From: Batkoa obscura
Taxonomy: Eukaryota > Entomophthoromycota > Entomophthoromycetes > Entomophthorales > Batkoaceae
NCBI GenBank assembly: GCA_030770535.1
Contig: JASVEC010000005.1
Location: forward strand, 1,364,001 to 1,428,000
Length of the DNA: 64,000 nucleotides
Direction: 5' to 3'
This document shows, piece by piece, positions 10,353 through 21,981 of the stretch. Under the pieces are notes generated by a model. The model was not told where the DNA came from and made no database searches. It worked only from the letters and a program-made list of their open reading frames with translations. The position numbers and the translations under genes were made by a program. Position 1 is the first letter of the stretch; each line of letters starts with the position of its first letter.

Positions 10353-11586
10353 ATCATGTACTAAGCCTTTTGTCAAAGGGATAGAGTTTATATTAAAGTA
10401 TTTATTATATTTGACTGTTTTTTGTTTTTTTGCTATCTCGTTTTTTATTTATATTTACAATATGGGGATGTATTTTTGTTTAACAATTTTATTAACAATT
10501 TTTCCACTCAAATAACGCTTAAGAGATGAAAAAAGTGATAAAGCCAAAAAAACATCCTCATATATTGATAGTCAAACTTCTATACCAACAAAACAGTGAA
10601 GTTTTGGTTATAATAGAAATTGAATAATAACAAAAATCCTTTAATTATTGAAAATATAATAAATAATATAGTTTGATTGATGATATTTAAAATTCAACTT
10701 ATAGGTGAAGGATTTATAAGACATTTAATGTCATGCTATAAAAAGCGTAGCATCTTTTAACCGCTACAGTTCTCAAAATCGACCAGTAATTTTCTTACAT
10801 AATCAAATGAAAGCTTCCTTATAACAAACTATCCAATTACTTCCCACTTTCCTTTTCATTTTGTAAATTTCTTACAACGCATTAAATAATGAACGATATA
10901 ATCTGTTCTATAATACTTATCTTATCTTATCTCTCATTACACAAATAATTTATTTCGACTTTCAACTATACTTAGGAAATCGAGTTATTTGACCATCAGA
11001 TCATTTAACACGATCACTGAATCCAATTACATAATAAGATAACTATTTCCATTAGCCAATATAATATCTATCATTTCTTACCCCTTTGGGTTTTATAGTT
11101 TTTCGTCATAAAACCACTCACAGATATTTCATCATATAAAAAGTTTCTAATTTTATACATTACTTAACTAATATAAAAAACGTTATTTAAACTCACTATT
11201 ATCTCAATTAATTGATAGAAATAAAAACAGATGCTTTACAATATGTTAATATAATCTTTCATTGTTTTTGTTCATTTTAGTCAAGTTCATAGAGCTATTC
11301 GTAAAACGATAAATACTGAGGACCATAGGTTAACTGGGGAACTATTCATCTCTAAATTTCTTTAAAAAGGTGTAAGTCAATTGAACTCAATAGTTTCTTT
11401 TTTTAAAATATCATTATAGATAGGGTATAACTTTAAAGTTGGACTGTTATCGAGTATTTAATTTTTTAACCTAGTAAACAAAACGCACCCGATATAAGCT
11501 TCTCATAGTGAAAGAAATTATAAAAAATAGTTTTATATGGTATATCATTTATTAAAAAACAATCATCAAGCATTAACAACATACCT
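10353..11586. other. unit B flank between mucin-like and F-box genes
   Basis: Contains one MITE (10461-10563) directly after the mucin gene. The stretch from about 10700 to 11580 aligns weakly with 3720-4700 of unit A. No intact gene is visible. Confidence 0.5.
10461..10563 (+). mobile_element. MITE-like element, copy 2
   Basis: Starts TATGGGGATGTATTTTTGTT and ends AACATCCTCATA. TA dinucleotides flank both termini. It lies about 110 bases after the stop of the mucin-like gene. Confidence 0.8.
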
Positions 11587-12288
11587 TTAGATCCCAATTC
11601 TAGAATGAGGTAAATAACTTAGAATATTCAACTTATCAAAAAATCGAAAGACTCTAGTAGGTAAAATGGGATACATTGGTACTGCTTCTGTAAACCGATC
11701 TTTAATATGATATCTTTTTAATTTAAAAGGGATCCATTGGACCAGAGATTGTGGTGGGAAATTCATAATTAAACTCTCATCCACACCTTCTTCATCTAGT
11801 AACTCCACATGAACTAATAATTTTTGAATTAATATTCCACCTTCTTCATCTACTGAATATTGAATGGCCACTTCTTTATTATGGCCGTAATTGATAAATT
11901 CACCTTTTTTGGAACATTTAAAATGAATTGGTTTTGATAACGCTAGATTTTTTGTTTGTTGATTAGAGTAGATGAGTTTTAAATAGCGTAATATAGGGGC
12001 GTGAGAAAATAGACTCGCTTTAAATTGGACTAGAGTTGTTTGAGTACATTCAAATTCAATATAGTTGTTTTTTATACATGTATAAATAAATCTTGGACAT
12101 AAATGTTTATCTCCTTGTAATATGGCCATATTTACTTTACTTGAAGTTAAGCGTTGGTTTAGCATATGTAAGCTTAGACTGCGAAAGCGTTTGTTTAGTT
12201 GGGAAAAGGTATTGAGATTCGAGACACCCCCTTCTTTCATAATAGCAGAAATCATTTCATTAGGCAAGTCATCAATAGTTAAAGACAT
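11587..12288 (-). CDS. F-box-like protein, unit B
   Basis: This 233-residue product starts MSLTIDDLPNEMISAIMKEG, matching the N-terminal helix of an F-box (LPxE followed by hydrophobics), with LNTFSQLNKRFRSLS completing it by about residue 40. F-box proteins recruit substrates to SCF ubiquitin ligases through Skp1. The remaining 190 residues have no recognised repeats. The layout (Ser/Asn-rich linker, central SKPIHFK stretch, QWIPF segment) resembles the protein at 38041-38823, so the two appear to be members of a local family. A relic copy lies in unit A. The ATG is the first in the frame. Confidence 0.7.
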   Translation of the reverse strand: MSLTIDDLPNEMISAIMKEGGVSNLNTFSQLNKRFRSLSLHMLNQRLTSSKVNMAILQGDKHLCPRFIYTCIKNNYIEFECTQTTLVQFKASLFSHAPILRYLKLIYSNQQTKNLALSKPIHFKCSKKGEFINYGHNKEVAIQYSVDEEGGILIQKLLVHVELLDEEGVDESLIMNFPPQSLVQWIPFKLKRYHIKDRFTEAVPMYPILPTRVFRFFDKLNILSYLPHSRIGI

Positions 12289-13793
12289 TCTAAAGTTTTA
12301 TTAATTAAATTATAAAAAAGTAACTAAATAATTGAATCGTAATGGTATATATACTTCATTTATATATCTTTTTTAACTTTTTGAATTACCTTTTTAAATG
12401 CGCTTTTCAACTTGGACTAAAAAATAGAATGATCTGTAAATTCTAGCTTATTTTTAAATGAAAGCCAATAAAATTATAAATATAGTATACTATTAAACAT
12501 TTGATTGGAGTGGATTTTTCATCCCTAAAGTTAGCTCCTTATTATAAAATTATGCAATTTAAAGGACATTGCAAAATGGCATATTCACTCCAATTCAATA
12601 TATTGTAATATATAAGTGGGGTTCATGTATAATACTATAATATTATAAACATCATCAAATCCATAAATTATGTAACTTAATTACATTAATACATAAAATA
12701 TCAAATAATAAAATAAATCGAATTCAAGCTATTTTTCATCTAATTTTATTGAGTGTTTTCTTATTCTAAAACTGTGAGGAAACAATTAAACATACCAATA
12801 ATGCTATAATCAACATCATTAATTTGGTAAAAATTCTACAGTTTCAAATCAACAACTCATAAAAACAATTCAAAAAGAAACATCATTTCAATTTCAGCTA
12901 TTTTTATTTAATATCTTTTCATACGCATTTCCAAAGACTAAAACGGCGGTATCGAAATAATTATCGGATTTGTCTATATATTCATTGGATAAAAGTATAC
13001 AAACACGATATCTTTGATTCTTTTTTTTGTATAAAAAATGGACTTTGGTAGCTAACTTTTTTTCATGATTATGAAATTAATAAATTTTTTTGAACCTTAC
13101 TTTATTGATTAATGAGATCAAATTCCTTGCTTCTTTGCCCATTATTCTAAGGAAGTTGATAAATGACTAACTTCGTGTTATTTGGACGTTGCCTTCAAAG
13201 TCAGTTTTCTTTTTGTCTTGTAGTATAAGTTCTACCATAAGGTTGCTTGCCGGGGTTTAAAAAAAATAAACAAATCAAAAACAGATTAAAAGCTTATTTT
13301 TATAAAATCCTTGGTAAAAACTTAAAATCCCACTAAACTAATTTAAATTTAAATAAAATGTTAATTATCATTTCCTTATTTTCAATATTATATTTGAATT
13401 TCTTATCTAAAAAAATCTGAATTATTCTATCATTTTCTTAAAAATTCTAGCACAATTATAAAATTTGGTTTTCCAACTTATTCTTTATCATAATGGAAAT
13501 TTTAATTAGGACTTAAGAACGCTGCAAGAAATAAAACTTGAAGACATAAGCTTATGGTACTATTAAGTGAAAAATGCATTAGGCGAAGTATTATTTAATA
13601 TAGTTTTGTTACAAATACCTTAATAAAAAAACTTTAAGCTATTAAAAAAGCTATAAACAACCTTTTTAATAAACTAACTCCAAAATGCATGACATAATAC
13701 TTCTTTATAAACTCAGATGCTATCTGATTGGTCCGTTTAAAATGATTAACTAAGCCCAACTTGCATTATCTTCTTTTATCAATTTTTTATTAA
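12289..13793. other. 1.5-kb intergenic region
   Basis: No gene seen. It holds a possible small inverted-terminal element at 12501-12598 (listed separately). The final part is the HSF promoter and 5' leader. Confidence 0.6.
12501..12598. repeat. possible small element with terminal inverted repeats
   Basis: TTGATTGGAGTGGA at 12501 and TTCACTCCAATTCAA at 12584-12598 are imperfect inverted repeats about 98 bases apart. Only this copy was noticed in the window, so it could be a different MITE family or a chance pairing. Confidence 0.3.
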
Positions 13794-14981
13794 ATGATCA
13801 GTAACAACTGGATGGAGCGAGATAATAAAGTCAATAACAGCGGTTTATTAAAAGAATTAGAAGACTCGATTAATAAAAATCAAATTATAAATGAGGAGGA
13901 AGGAGGTAAAGAAGTAAAGAAGCTACGCTTAGAAGATGGGAATAAGTTTGAAAAATTTGTTCAAGCAGATGGTAATGAAGTACCAATGTTGGAAAGTTAT
14001 AATATTAGAACCAGTAAAAATATCGCTCCTTTTATTGCTAAGTTGTATAAGTAAGTATTTAATATTTAAAGTATAAAATAATTATTAATCTTTTTTATTT
14101 AGCTTAGTTGAAAATTCAGAAACGGATTTTGTTATCCATTGGGACGAAGATGGTAAAACATTTTATAGTAAGTTATATTAATTAAAAATCAAATTTTATA
14201 CTAAATCCAAACTCATAGTTTCCAATCCTGACTTTTTTGCTAAACAAATATTACCACGATTTTTTAAGCATAAAAACTTTTCTAGCTTTGTACGTCAATT
14301 AAATTTATATGGCTTTCATAAAATACAAAATTTAAGACAGGGGGTATTAATTGGGAATGCAGATAGTGAAAAATTACAGTTTTTTCATCCTAAGTTTGAA
14401 AGAGATAAGATTGATCAATTAGCAGAAGTAGTACGTAAAGTAGTTAAAGAAAATAAAGGTAGTGGACCAACAGAAAATATTACAGGATTAGCAACCGAGC
14501 TAGAATTAGTTAAACAAAATCAAACTAAATTAGCTAGCGAATTACAAGAGATGCAATTAATGAATGAAAAATTATGGAAAGTGAATCAAGAAGCACGAAA
14601 TCAAAATAAAATTCAACAAGAAACAATTAACAAAATTTTACATTTTTTAAGTACTTTATTCTCTCATGATAAACAACCCATCGATAAACTACCTAGAAAA
14701 AGAAGATTGTTATTAGAACAAAGTAAAGAAAATGAAATGAAACAAGAGAATCAAAATCAAAATAATTCAAATGATCCAAATACAGTATTTGCTAAATTAT
14801 TACAAGATTATACTTTAAATAATATGGGTAAGCATATCTATTTATTTATTATATTAAATTATTAATATTGTTTTCTATTTTATTAGGTATTACTAATGAT
14901 TTAAATTTAAACAATTATATTGATCTACCGAATTTAAATCAATTATATCCACAAGATAATAATTTAATGAACACACTTCCA

Positions 14982-15012
<31 letters not shown>

Positions 15013-15689
15013 GTAATAATAATAATAATAATAATAATGCATTAATACCCAATTTAGGTTATAATATTAATAAACCAGATAATGCATTAATTTCAAGTTT
15101 TGAAAATGGAATCAAACAAGAAAACCGACAATTAGCATTTGATAAAATTAATCAAGCCCTGATTAATAATAATCATACATTAAATTTTATGAATAGTAAT
15201 ATGAGTGAATTACAAAATAATTTAAACAGTATGCAAAGTAATTTACATCAACATAATAATATTACTGATAATAATAATAATAATAATAGTAATAATAATA
15301 ATTCATTATTAAGTAATTCAATGGACACAAATAATACTTTAAATGGTTTAACGTTAGGAAATAATAATGGAAGTACAATAGGAAGTACGGCAAATAATTT
15401 TGATTTCTCACACTTTATGACCGGATATGATCCTAATTTGAATTTTAATTTAGATCCTGCTAATTTCAATAATTCTACTAATATTGATACTTTTTTAAAT
15501 TTAGATAATTTGGATGAAAATAATATTCATTCAACTACAATAGATAATAATAATTTGAATTTGAATTTAAAGCCAAATCAATTAGACGAAGATATTGAAG
15601 AAATTGTTACTGAACCTCCACCTTCAAGTTACTCTAATTCAAAATTAACTACTCCTTTACCTTCAACTCCAAGCAAAAATACTCCTTAA
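13794..15689 (+). CDS. HSF1: heat shock transcription factor
   Basis: Four exons: 13794-14050, 14103-14167, 14219-14827, 14887-15689 (577 aa, all junctions in phase). The HSF DNA-binding domain runs from about residue 75 to 180, with [35 protein letters not shown] and the recognition-helix region [16 protein letters not shown] heptad-rich oligomerisation region follows ([20 protein letters not shown]). The C-terminal half is extremely Asn-rich, with poly-Asn runs coded by AAT, and ends in an acidic segment with EPPPSS and a Pro/Thr tail. HSF binds nGAAn arrays as a trimer and activates chaperone genes. Two introns split the DNA-binding domain. Convergent with the POT1-like gene. Confidence 0.95.
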
Positions 15690-15898
15690 AATTTCATCTG
15701 TTTTTTTAAGGATGTTTTTTTACCAATTTATCTCCTATCTCTACTTTACTCTCCTCACTTGTAACTTGAAAATTTAAATACCATTTTTAAAAAAAAAAGC
15801 TTATATTATATTATATTATACATAAATATATAAAAAAGATAATAATCAATAAAGTCTGATTTTAATTTTAATTTTAATTTCAATTTTAATTTTAATAT

Positions 15899-18229
15899 TT
15901 ATAAAATCTTAGTATGTAATAAATACAATAATCTTTGATTGGAATTATTTGGTTTAAATGCAGCAATTAAATAATGGGCATTAAATTGACATAACTTAAT
16001 CAACGAATCTCTTAATTCTTGACGTTTAAGATGATTATATTTAAATCTAACAAAGAATTCAATGTGGTAAGAACTAAGTTGCATAAATTCAATAAAACTT
16101 ACTCTTTAGCTGATGTAAATTTAAAAAATTGAGTCTAATTATTTTAAAAGAAAAAAATAGAATCAACATAAGACAAAATATTTAAAAAAAAGTTTAAAAC
16201 CAAAACTTACACCAAATTCATTATTAACAATAACGGGTAATTGAAGTCCACTATTCATATTCTCATTTTCGAATACTAAATTAAATTGATATTCTAATTT
16301 CCACTCTTGATCATTATCCTTTTCATTACCACATTTTTCACACTTTACTAACTCCTTATTTTCAATTCTATAAAATATATATATATTAATTATTTTACAT
16401 TAATTATTACTAATCTAAATAAGTTTGAGTGATAATAGAAAACTTACTTTGCATTACATTGATCACAAATAAAAGTAATAAATTGCTTAATATCATTTGG
16501 GTAAATATCCACAATTTTACTATGAATGTGATACATTTTGGGATACTAAAAGAAAAGAAATACAAGAATCAAATAAATAACAAAATCTTTTAAATCACAA
16601 CATTTCAATTAACTAATAATCTTAGCTTACCTCTAAATCGTTCATAATATGATCCAACGAAACAATGGGTAAATTAGGATATTCAATTTCTAATCTAAAG
16701 TAAATAATCTTATTTAAAAACTAGAATTGATTTGAATATCTCACCTGTTAACTTTTTTTCAATTTCATTTGATTCTCGCTGTTCTCTTTTCATCTTCGAT
16801 TTCTTTGGCATTAACATTTGTTTCCTTCTAATATCAAAAAAAGAATCATATTAATTAATAACATTCTCTTGATCTTTTTCTTTTTGTAAGTCTTCAACTT
16901 ACCTTAATACTTCCATTGCTGCTTCATCGTTTTTTTTTAATATTACCAATTTATTTGATACTATTTTCTTTTCCCCATGAAGAACTAACTCAATCCCATA
17001 AATATCATTAGGTTTCACTCTTAAATTATAAAATTTAAGTATATCATGTTGTTGAATTTGATTTTTTTCAATAAATAGTTTATGTTCATCCCATAATGTA
17101 CAATAAACAATGTATTTTTTATTATGAAGAAAAGTATTTTGATATTCTAGCGTTTTCGGTCTATGAATCAAAATTAATGATGTTAATTAAAATAGATTGA
17201 ATTAATTGTTCAAACATTGATAATTTGAATTTAAACTTACTCTAATAACTCATTTTCCGTAAAATCAGTTAATAATAGTGTAATATGATTATCTTCTATA
17301 TTAGGTTGTATACTTATTACCTATATAATTTTATTAATTAACTTGTATTTATTTTTATATGTATGTATTAATTCTTCTGTTTTCATCCAATAAAATTTAT
17401 ATTGAACTTTAATTATTTAAATAAACTTACCATTGCTACTAAATCAATATATTCAAATAATTTAACTTCACTTAATTTTTTTAATTTTAATTTATTGCCA
17501 CTATTATAACTATTACTCTTTTTTAATGCATTTGTACTTGTAATTAGAATCTCATTAACTCCATCAATTGTATTAATACTTCTTTTTTTATTTAAATCAA
17601 TTAATTCTATATTCTCTTGTTTTGATTTTATTGTTATCACTTCGGATAGTTGAGTTAAATTGATATACCATTGTTTTAAATTAATTAATTTTTGTTTAAG
17701 ATTATCTGATAAATTTAATTCATTGATATTAGATTGTAAATTAATGAGTTTATGTCTTGATTGTAATAAAGATAAAACTTGTATACGTTGATTATATTTT
17801 TGAATCTATAAGTGAAAATAAAATCAATGAATCAGTCAAATAAATTAAATAAGTGAATATAAAGATATACCTTTAATCCCTTGGAAATTAATATATCGCC
17901 TATTTTATTAAACTTTGGAAATTGTTGTTCTACTTTTCGAAAAAATAGAATTGTGATTTCTTCTCCTTTAGATAAACTAGAATCTATGATACTTACTCTT
18001 AATGATAAATCTAATTTAATTAATATTAACATTAACATTGAATTTTATTTATTTAAGAAAAATGGTTAGTTATATAGAATCTACTTTTCTTACCTCGCTT
18101 GGTTACTTTAATCTCTCCAAGTCGTGTAATGATTCCTATTATATTCGCTTCTTTACCTGCTTCTAACTTATTTAAGACTTCATATTCCCTTCCTTCATTT
18201 TCAATGTCCTCAAAATCACTACTACTCAT
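15899..18229 (-). CDS. POT1: POT1-like telomere single-strand binding protein
   Basis: Ten exons (descending): 18094-18229, 17871-18010, 17431-17805, 17241-17320, 16903-17160, 16745-16827, 16631-16689, 16448-16545, 16213-16367, 15899-16101 (528 aa, all in phase). The N-terminal OB fold resembles the Telo_bind domain of POT1: IGIITRLGEIKVT, RVSIIDSSL, ITILFFRKVEQQFPKFNKIGD. A second OB-like region follows (LVAMVISIQPNIEDN, ITLLLTDFTEN). The C-terminal part has two CxxC pairs (ICDQC and KCEKC), as expected for the zinc-bearing third OB fold of POT1. POT1 caps telomeric G-strand overhangs within shelterin. The last acceptor was chosen because it alone keeps the frame. An RPA-like OB protein is the main alternative. 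Confidence 0.7.
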
Positions 18230-18690
18230 TCTTCTATGAATTGAATTTTAAATTAAAATTTAGTTAAAAAATTTCATTTATTTTAAATTGAAAAAAATGA
18301 AGTTCTTTTTTATAATTAATGTATCAAAAGGACTAAGTTTTAAATTAGAAAATAGTCAATGTTTTTTTATATAAAAAAAAGATATAAATAAAATGAACTT
18401 TAAAAATAATAAATTTATAAATTATTTAATATCATAAAAAAATTAATAAATCTAATTAATAAATATCAAAGATGAAATAATTTGATTTTAAACATAAATA
18501 ACATATAATAAGATAACTAACAAATGATCTTAACAAAATTTAATAATTAATTAATAATTAGAAATAAATTTATTAACAAGTATAAAAAAAAGATTGAGAT
18601 TTTATTATTTAATTAAAAAAAATTTATTAACTTTTTATTAATAAAAATAATCCTTCTCTTTTCTCATTGACATTGTTTTCATTTTTAACT
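18230..18690. other. intergenic, 460 bases
   Basis: Very AT-rich spacer between two minus-strand genes. It holds the promoter of the POT1-like gene and the 3' end of the next gene. Nothing else is seen. Confidence 0.6.
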
Positions 18691-20580
18691 TTAAGAAATA
18701 GTTTTATTTCTAGATTCTGAATGTTTTTTAATAGCATTTTTTAATTCTAATTTATAATCTAATATTGATACCTTTTTTTCATTTATATTCTTATCTTGTT
18801 TGTTATTTTTTTTCACTGGATTATATTTTAATGAAGTTTTTACTTGATTTTCATTATTAGTTTCTAATATAGAATCCATTTCAAATATATCTTCTTTTAA
18901 TTTAATTAATTCTTCTATTTTTTCATTTTCTTCTTTATTGATTTCACATTCCTCTTTCTTAATATCATTCATAATTTCTTTCTCACTTTCATTCATTATC
19001 AATTCATTTTCTTTTTCCCTCTTAATATTCTCATTCTCTTTATTTTTCTTATCATCTTTATTTAATTTAATTAATTTATTTTTTAATTGTTCAGTACTTA
19101 ATTTTAAATGTTCAATTTCTAAAGTAAATTGATCATATGAATTTAAACATTGACTATAACTTAATTTTTGATTCAAATTATTAGTAAATTGATAAAATAA
19201 ACATTGAATTGTTTTTAATTCAAATTCAATTCGATTAAAATCTCGAATAAGTTCATTATTAATATCTTTTTCTTGAATACTATTACTTCGTTTGAGTTGT
19301 TTATTATTATTACTATTATCTATTATTATAAATTTAAATTAGTATTTGTATTTTATTATTATTATTATTAACTAATTAATTAATTAATTATTCTATTACA
19401 TTACCTTTTTCTTTTGAAATATACCAATTAGTATTAACTTTAAATTCTAAAATTGATATAATTTGAATATAATGACCATTACCATAATGAGCTAAACAAG
19501 CTAATTGAGTAATAAATAATTGAAATTGAATTAAATTTTTGAAATTTATAGTTGATAACATAGTAATATATTTAGATAACATTAAATTAATTAATTCATT
19601 TCTTTTATCCCAGCAATTTTCTACTTGTTTTTTAATTTTATAATTCATTTTTTTTTTGGAGGAGTTTAATTCTTTATTGTTATTTTCTTGTAATTTATTT
19701 TCAATTTCAAAATAATCTTCTTCTTCAAATGATTTAATATCATTATTTAATATTGTTGTTATATTATGATTTTCAATTTCTTTGATATTATCAATAAGTT
19801 CTTTTTCAATTTCAATCAATATATTATATAACCTCATACTATTTTCATTCTGTAATTTATCTTTATCTTTATCTTTATCTTTATCTTTATCTTTATCTTT
19901 ACTATCATATCCATTACTAGTAAATTAATTAATAAATTATTATTATTTATTATTATTATTATTATTATTCATTACTTACTTAATATTATTATTTAATAAT
20001 TCTAATTGAATAAACCAATTTAATGCTTTTTTGATTTGTAAATCCAATTGAAAATAAATATTAATAAATTGATTCCAATGATATAAAAATTGAATATAAT
20101 ATTGATAAAATTGATAATAATACTATTAAATAAAAAATAATTATTAATTATTAATTCCATTATTTAATATGTTTTAACTAAATAAAATAAAATAAAATAA
20201 AATAGTTTCAACTTACCATTGTAATACTAAATGATAAAATTAACATAAGTAAACCTATCTTTATAAAATAACTTGTAATTAATAAACTTAATATTATTAT
20301 AATATATATTTCTTTTGGTAAAAATTGATAAAATTGATGACTAGTAATATTATCAATTATAATTTCATTATCTAAATTTAATTTATATTTCCATAAATCT
20401 CGTCCTTCTTTATTCCATTTAATACTTTCACATTGTTTTATTATATTTTGAAGTTTATTATATTCTAATTTTTTTATTGGGATTAATAAGAAAGTTTCAA
20501 ACTAATTATAAAGAAATAAACTATTAGTTTGTTAAGTAGTTTAATAAACGATTACTTACTTGGTTAATTATGGTGGACAT
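18691..20580 (-). CDS. two-TM coiled-coil protein, possibly vezatin/Inp2-like
   Basis: Five exons (descending): 20560-20580, 20217-20501, 19980-20122, 19405-19916, 18691-19319 (529 aa, in phase). The first exon codes only seven residues. Residues about 70-105 contain two closely spaced hydrophobic segments (YIIIILSLLITSYF and IGLLMLILSFSI). Then follow a (KD)n run coded by a CTTTAT hexanucleotide repeat and long Lys/Glu-rich coiled coil to the C-terminus. A hairpin anchor near the N-terminus followed by coiled coil resembles vezatin-domain proteins such as the peroxisomal Myo2 receptor Inp2. No diagnostic motif confirms this. Divergent from the thioredoxin-UBX gene, 223 bases away. Confidence 0.6.
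19866..19906. repeat. hexanucleotide microsatellite (CTTTAT)n in coding exon
   Basis: About seven tandem CTTTAT units on the plus strand code for alternating Lys-Asp on the minus strand. Length changes would stay in frame. Confidence 0.85.
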
Positions 20581-20803
20581 TATTGATTGATTTATTTGTT
20601 TCGTTTTTTTTAAAATAAAAAAATAATCAAATCTTTACTTATTTTTTAATCTTTAAATCCTATTTTTAGCTTACAAATTTCTCCAGAATTTTGAATTTCA
20701 ACCAATGATTATTGATCCATATTCAAATAAACAATGTGGCTTAAATTTACATTTATTTTTTCAAAACAAACACATTAACAATCAAAAAAACAAAGATAAT
20801 AAA

Positions 20804-21877
20804 ATGGGTGTCATCAATATTAATAGTGAAAATGAATATCGACGCTATTTAACAACTAGTGGTCAAAAATTAGTAAATTAAGAATTATTAAATCAAATCA
20901 AATCAATGTTTATTAACTTTTATTTAGCTTGTTGTTGATTTCTTTGCAACATGGTAAGTATTAATTCAATTTAATCAATATCAATCGAAAATCAAAATAA
21001 TTTATTAAATATAAACAAATACTAAATATTAATTTTGAATTGGAATTATTTAGGTGTGGACCTTGTCAAGCTATTGCTTCACCTTATGAAAATCTTAGTA
21101 AAAAATACGCTAATGGAGCTTACTTTCTAAAAGTGGATGTGGATGCTTTGTCTTCCATAGCCCAATCCGAAGGCGTATCATCAATGCCAACATTTAAAGT
21201 AAGTAATTATTAAGTAAATTATTAATTATATAAATTATAATAAATTATAATAAATTATAATTAATGATATTAATTTTTATTTTTTTTAGATTTATAAAAA
21301 TCAAAGTTTACTAGGAACGGTTCAAGGTGCTAATATTATGGAAGTAGAAGCTATTATTATGAGATATTATAAAGATGTATCTACCTTTAGTGGTTCTGGT
21401 AATAAATTAGGCACTGAATCTACAACCACAACTGAAGCTTCATATGGTGTAACTAATTTTATTTATTCTTTATTTGGAGGAAGTAATAGTAGCACTGGTA
21501 ATGAAGATAAAGTAGAAGAAGAAATAGAAGAAGAAGAAGAGCCTTTGATGCAAGAAGAGAGTTTTGAGGCAAAAGAATGTTTGTTTCAAATTCGATTATG
21601 GGATCGTAGTGTGGTTAATGAAAAATTTATGTCAAATGATAAATTAAAAAATGTTCTTGAGTTTGTTAAAGGATTAAAGGGGGCGCCAGAAACTTTTTAT
21701 TTAACTACATTGATGCCTAGAAGGTAAAAATTGAAATTTTTATTTTATTTTTTTGATGGGAAGGATACTAATATTGATTTTTATTATAGAGTGTTTCAAT
21801 CCAAAGATTTGAATTCTTCTTTACATAAATTAAATTTGATTGGTAAAGTTCAATTGGTAGTTAGTTTAAATCCTTAA
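20804..21877 (+). CDS. thioredoxin-UBX fusion protein
   Basis: Five exons: 20804-20872, 20928-20953, 21054-21198, 21290-21723, 21790-21877 (253 aa, in phase). Residues 1-105 are a classical thioredoxin with [13 protein letters not shown], including both redox cysteines, and the cis-proline region SSMPTFKIYKNQ. A Ser/Thr- and Glu-rich linker follows. The last 80 residues form a UBX domain: [45 protein letters not shown] domains bind the Cdc48/p97 N-domain, so a redox-active Cdc48 cofactor is inferred. An in-frame ATG at 20705 would add 33 residues. The start at 20804 fits the normal thioredoxin N-terminus. Convergent with SES1, 104 bases apart. Confidence 0.88.
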
Positions 21878-21981
21878 ATTCAATAAATAAAACAAGAAAT
21901 AAAAAATTCGATTTTATTACTATCAAAAATCTATTTAAAAAAAACTTATCAATAGATTAATAATTACTTTATATCATCGAT

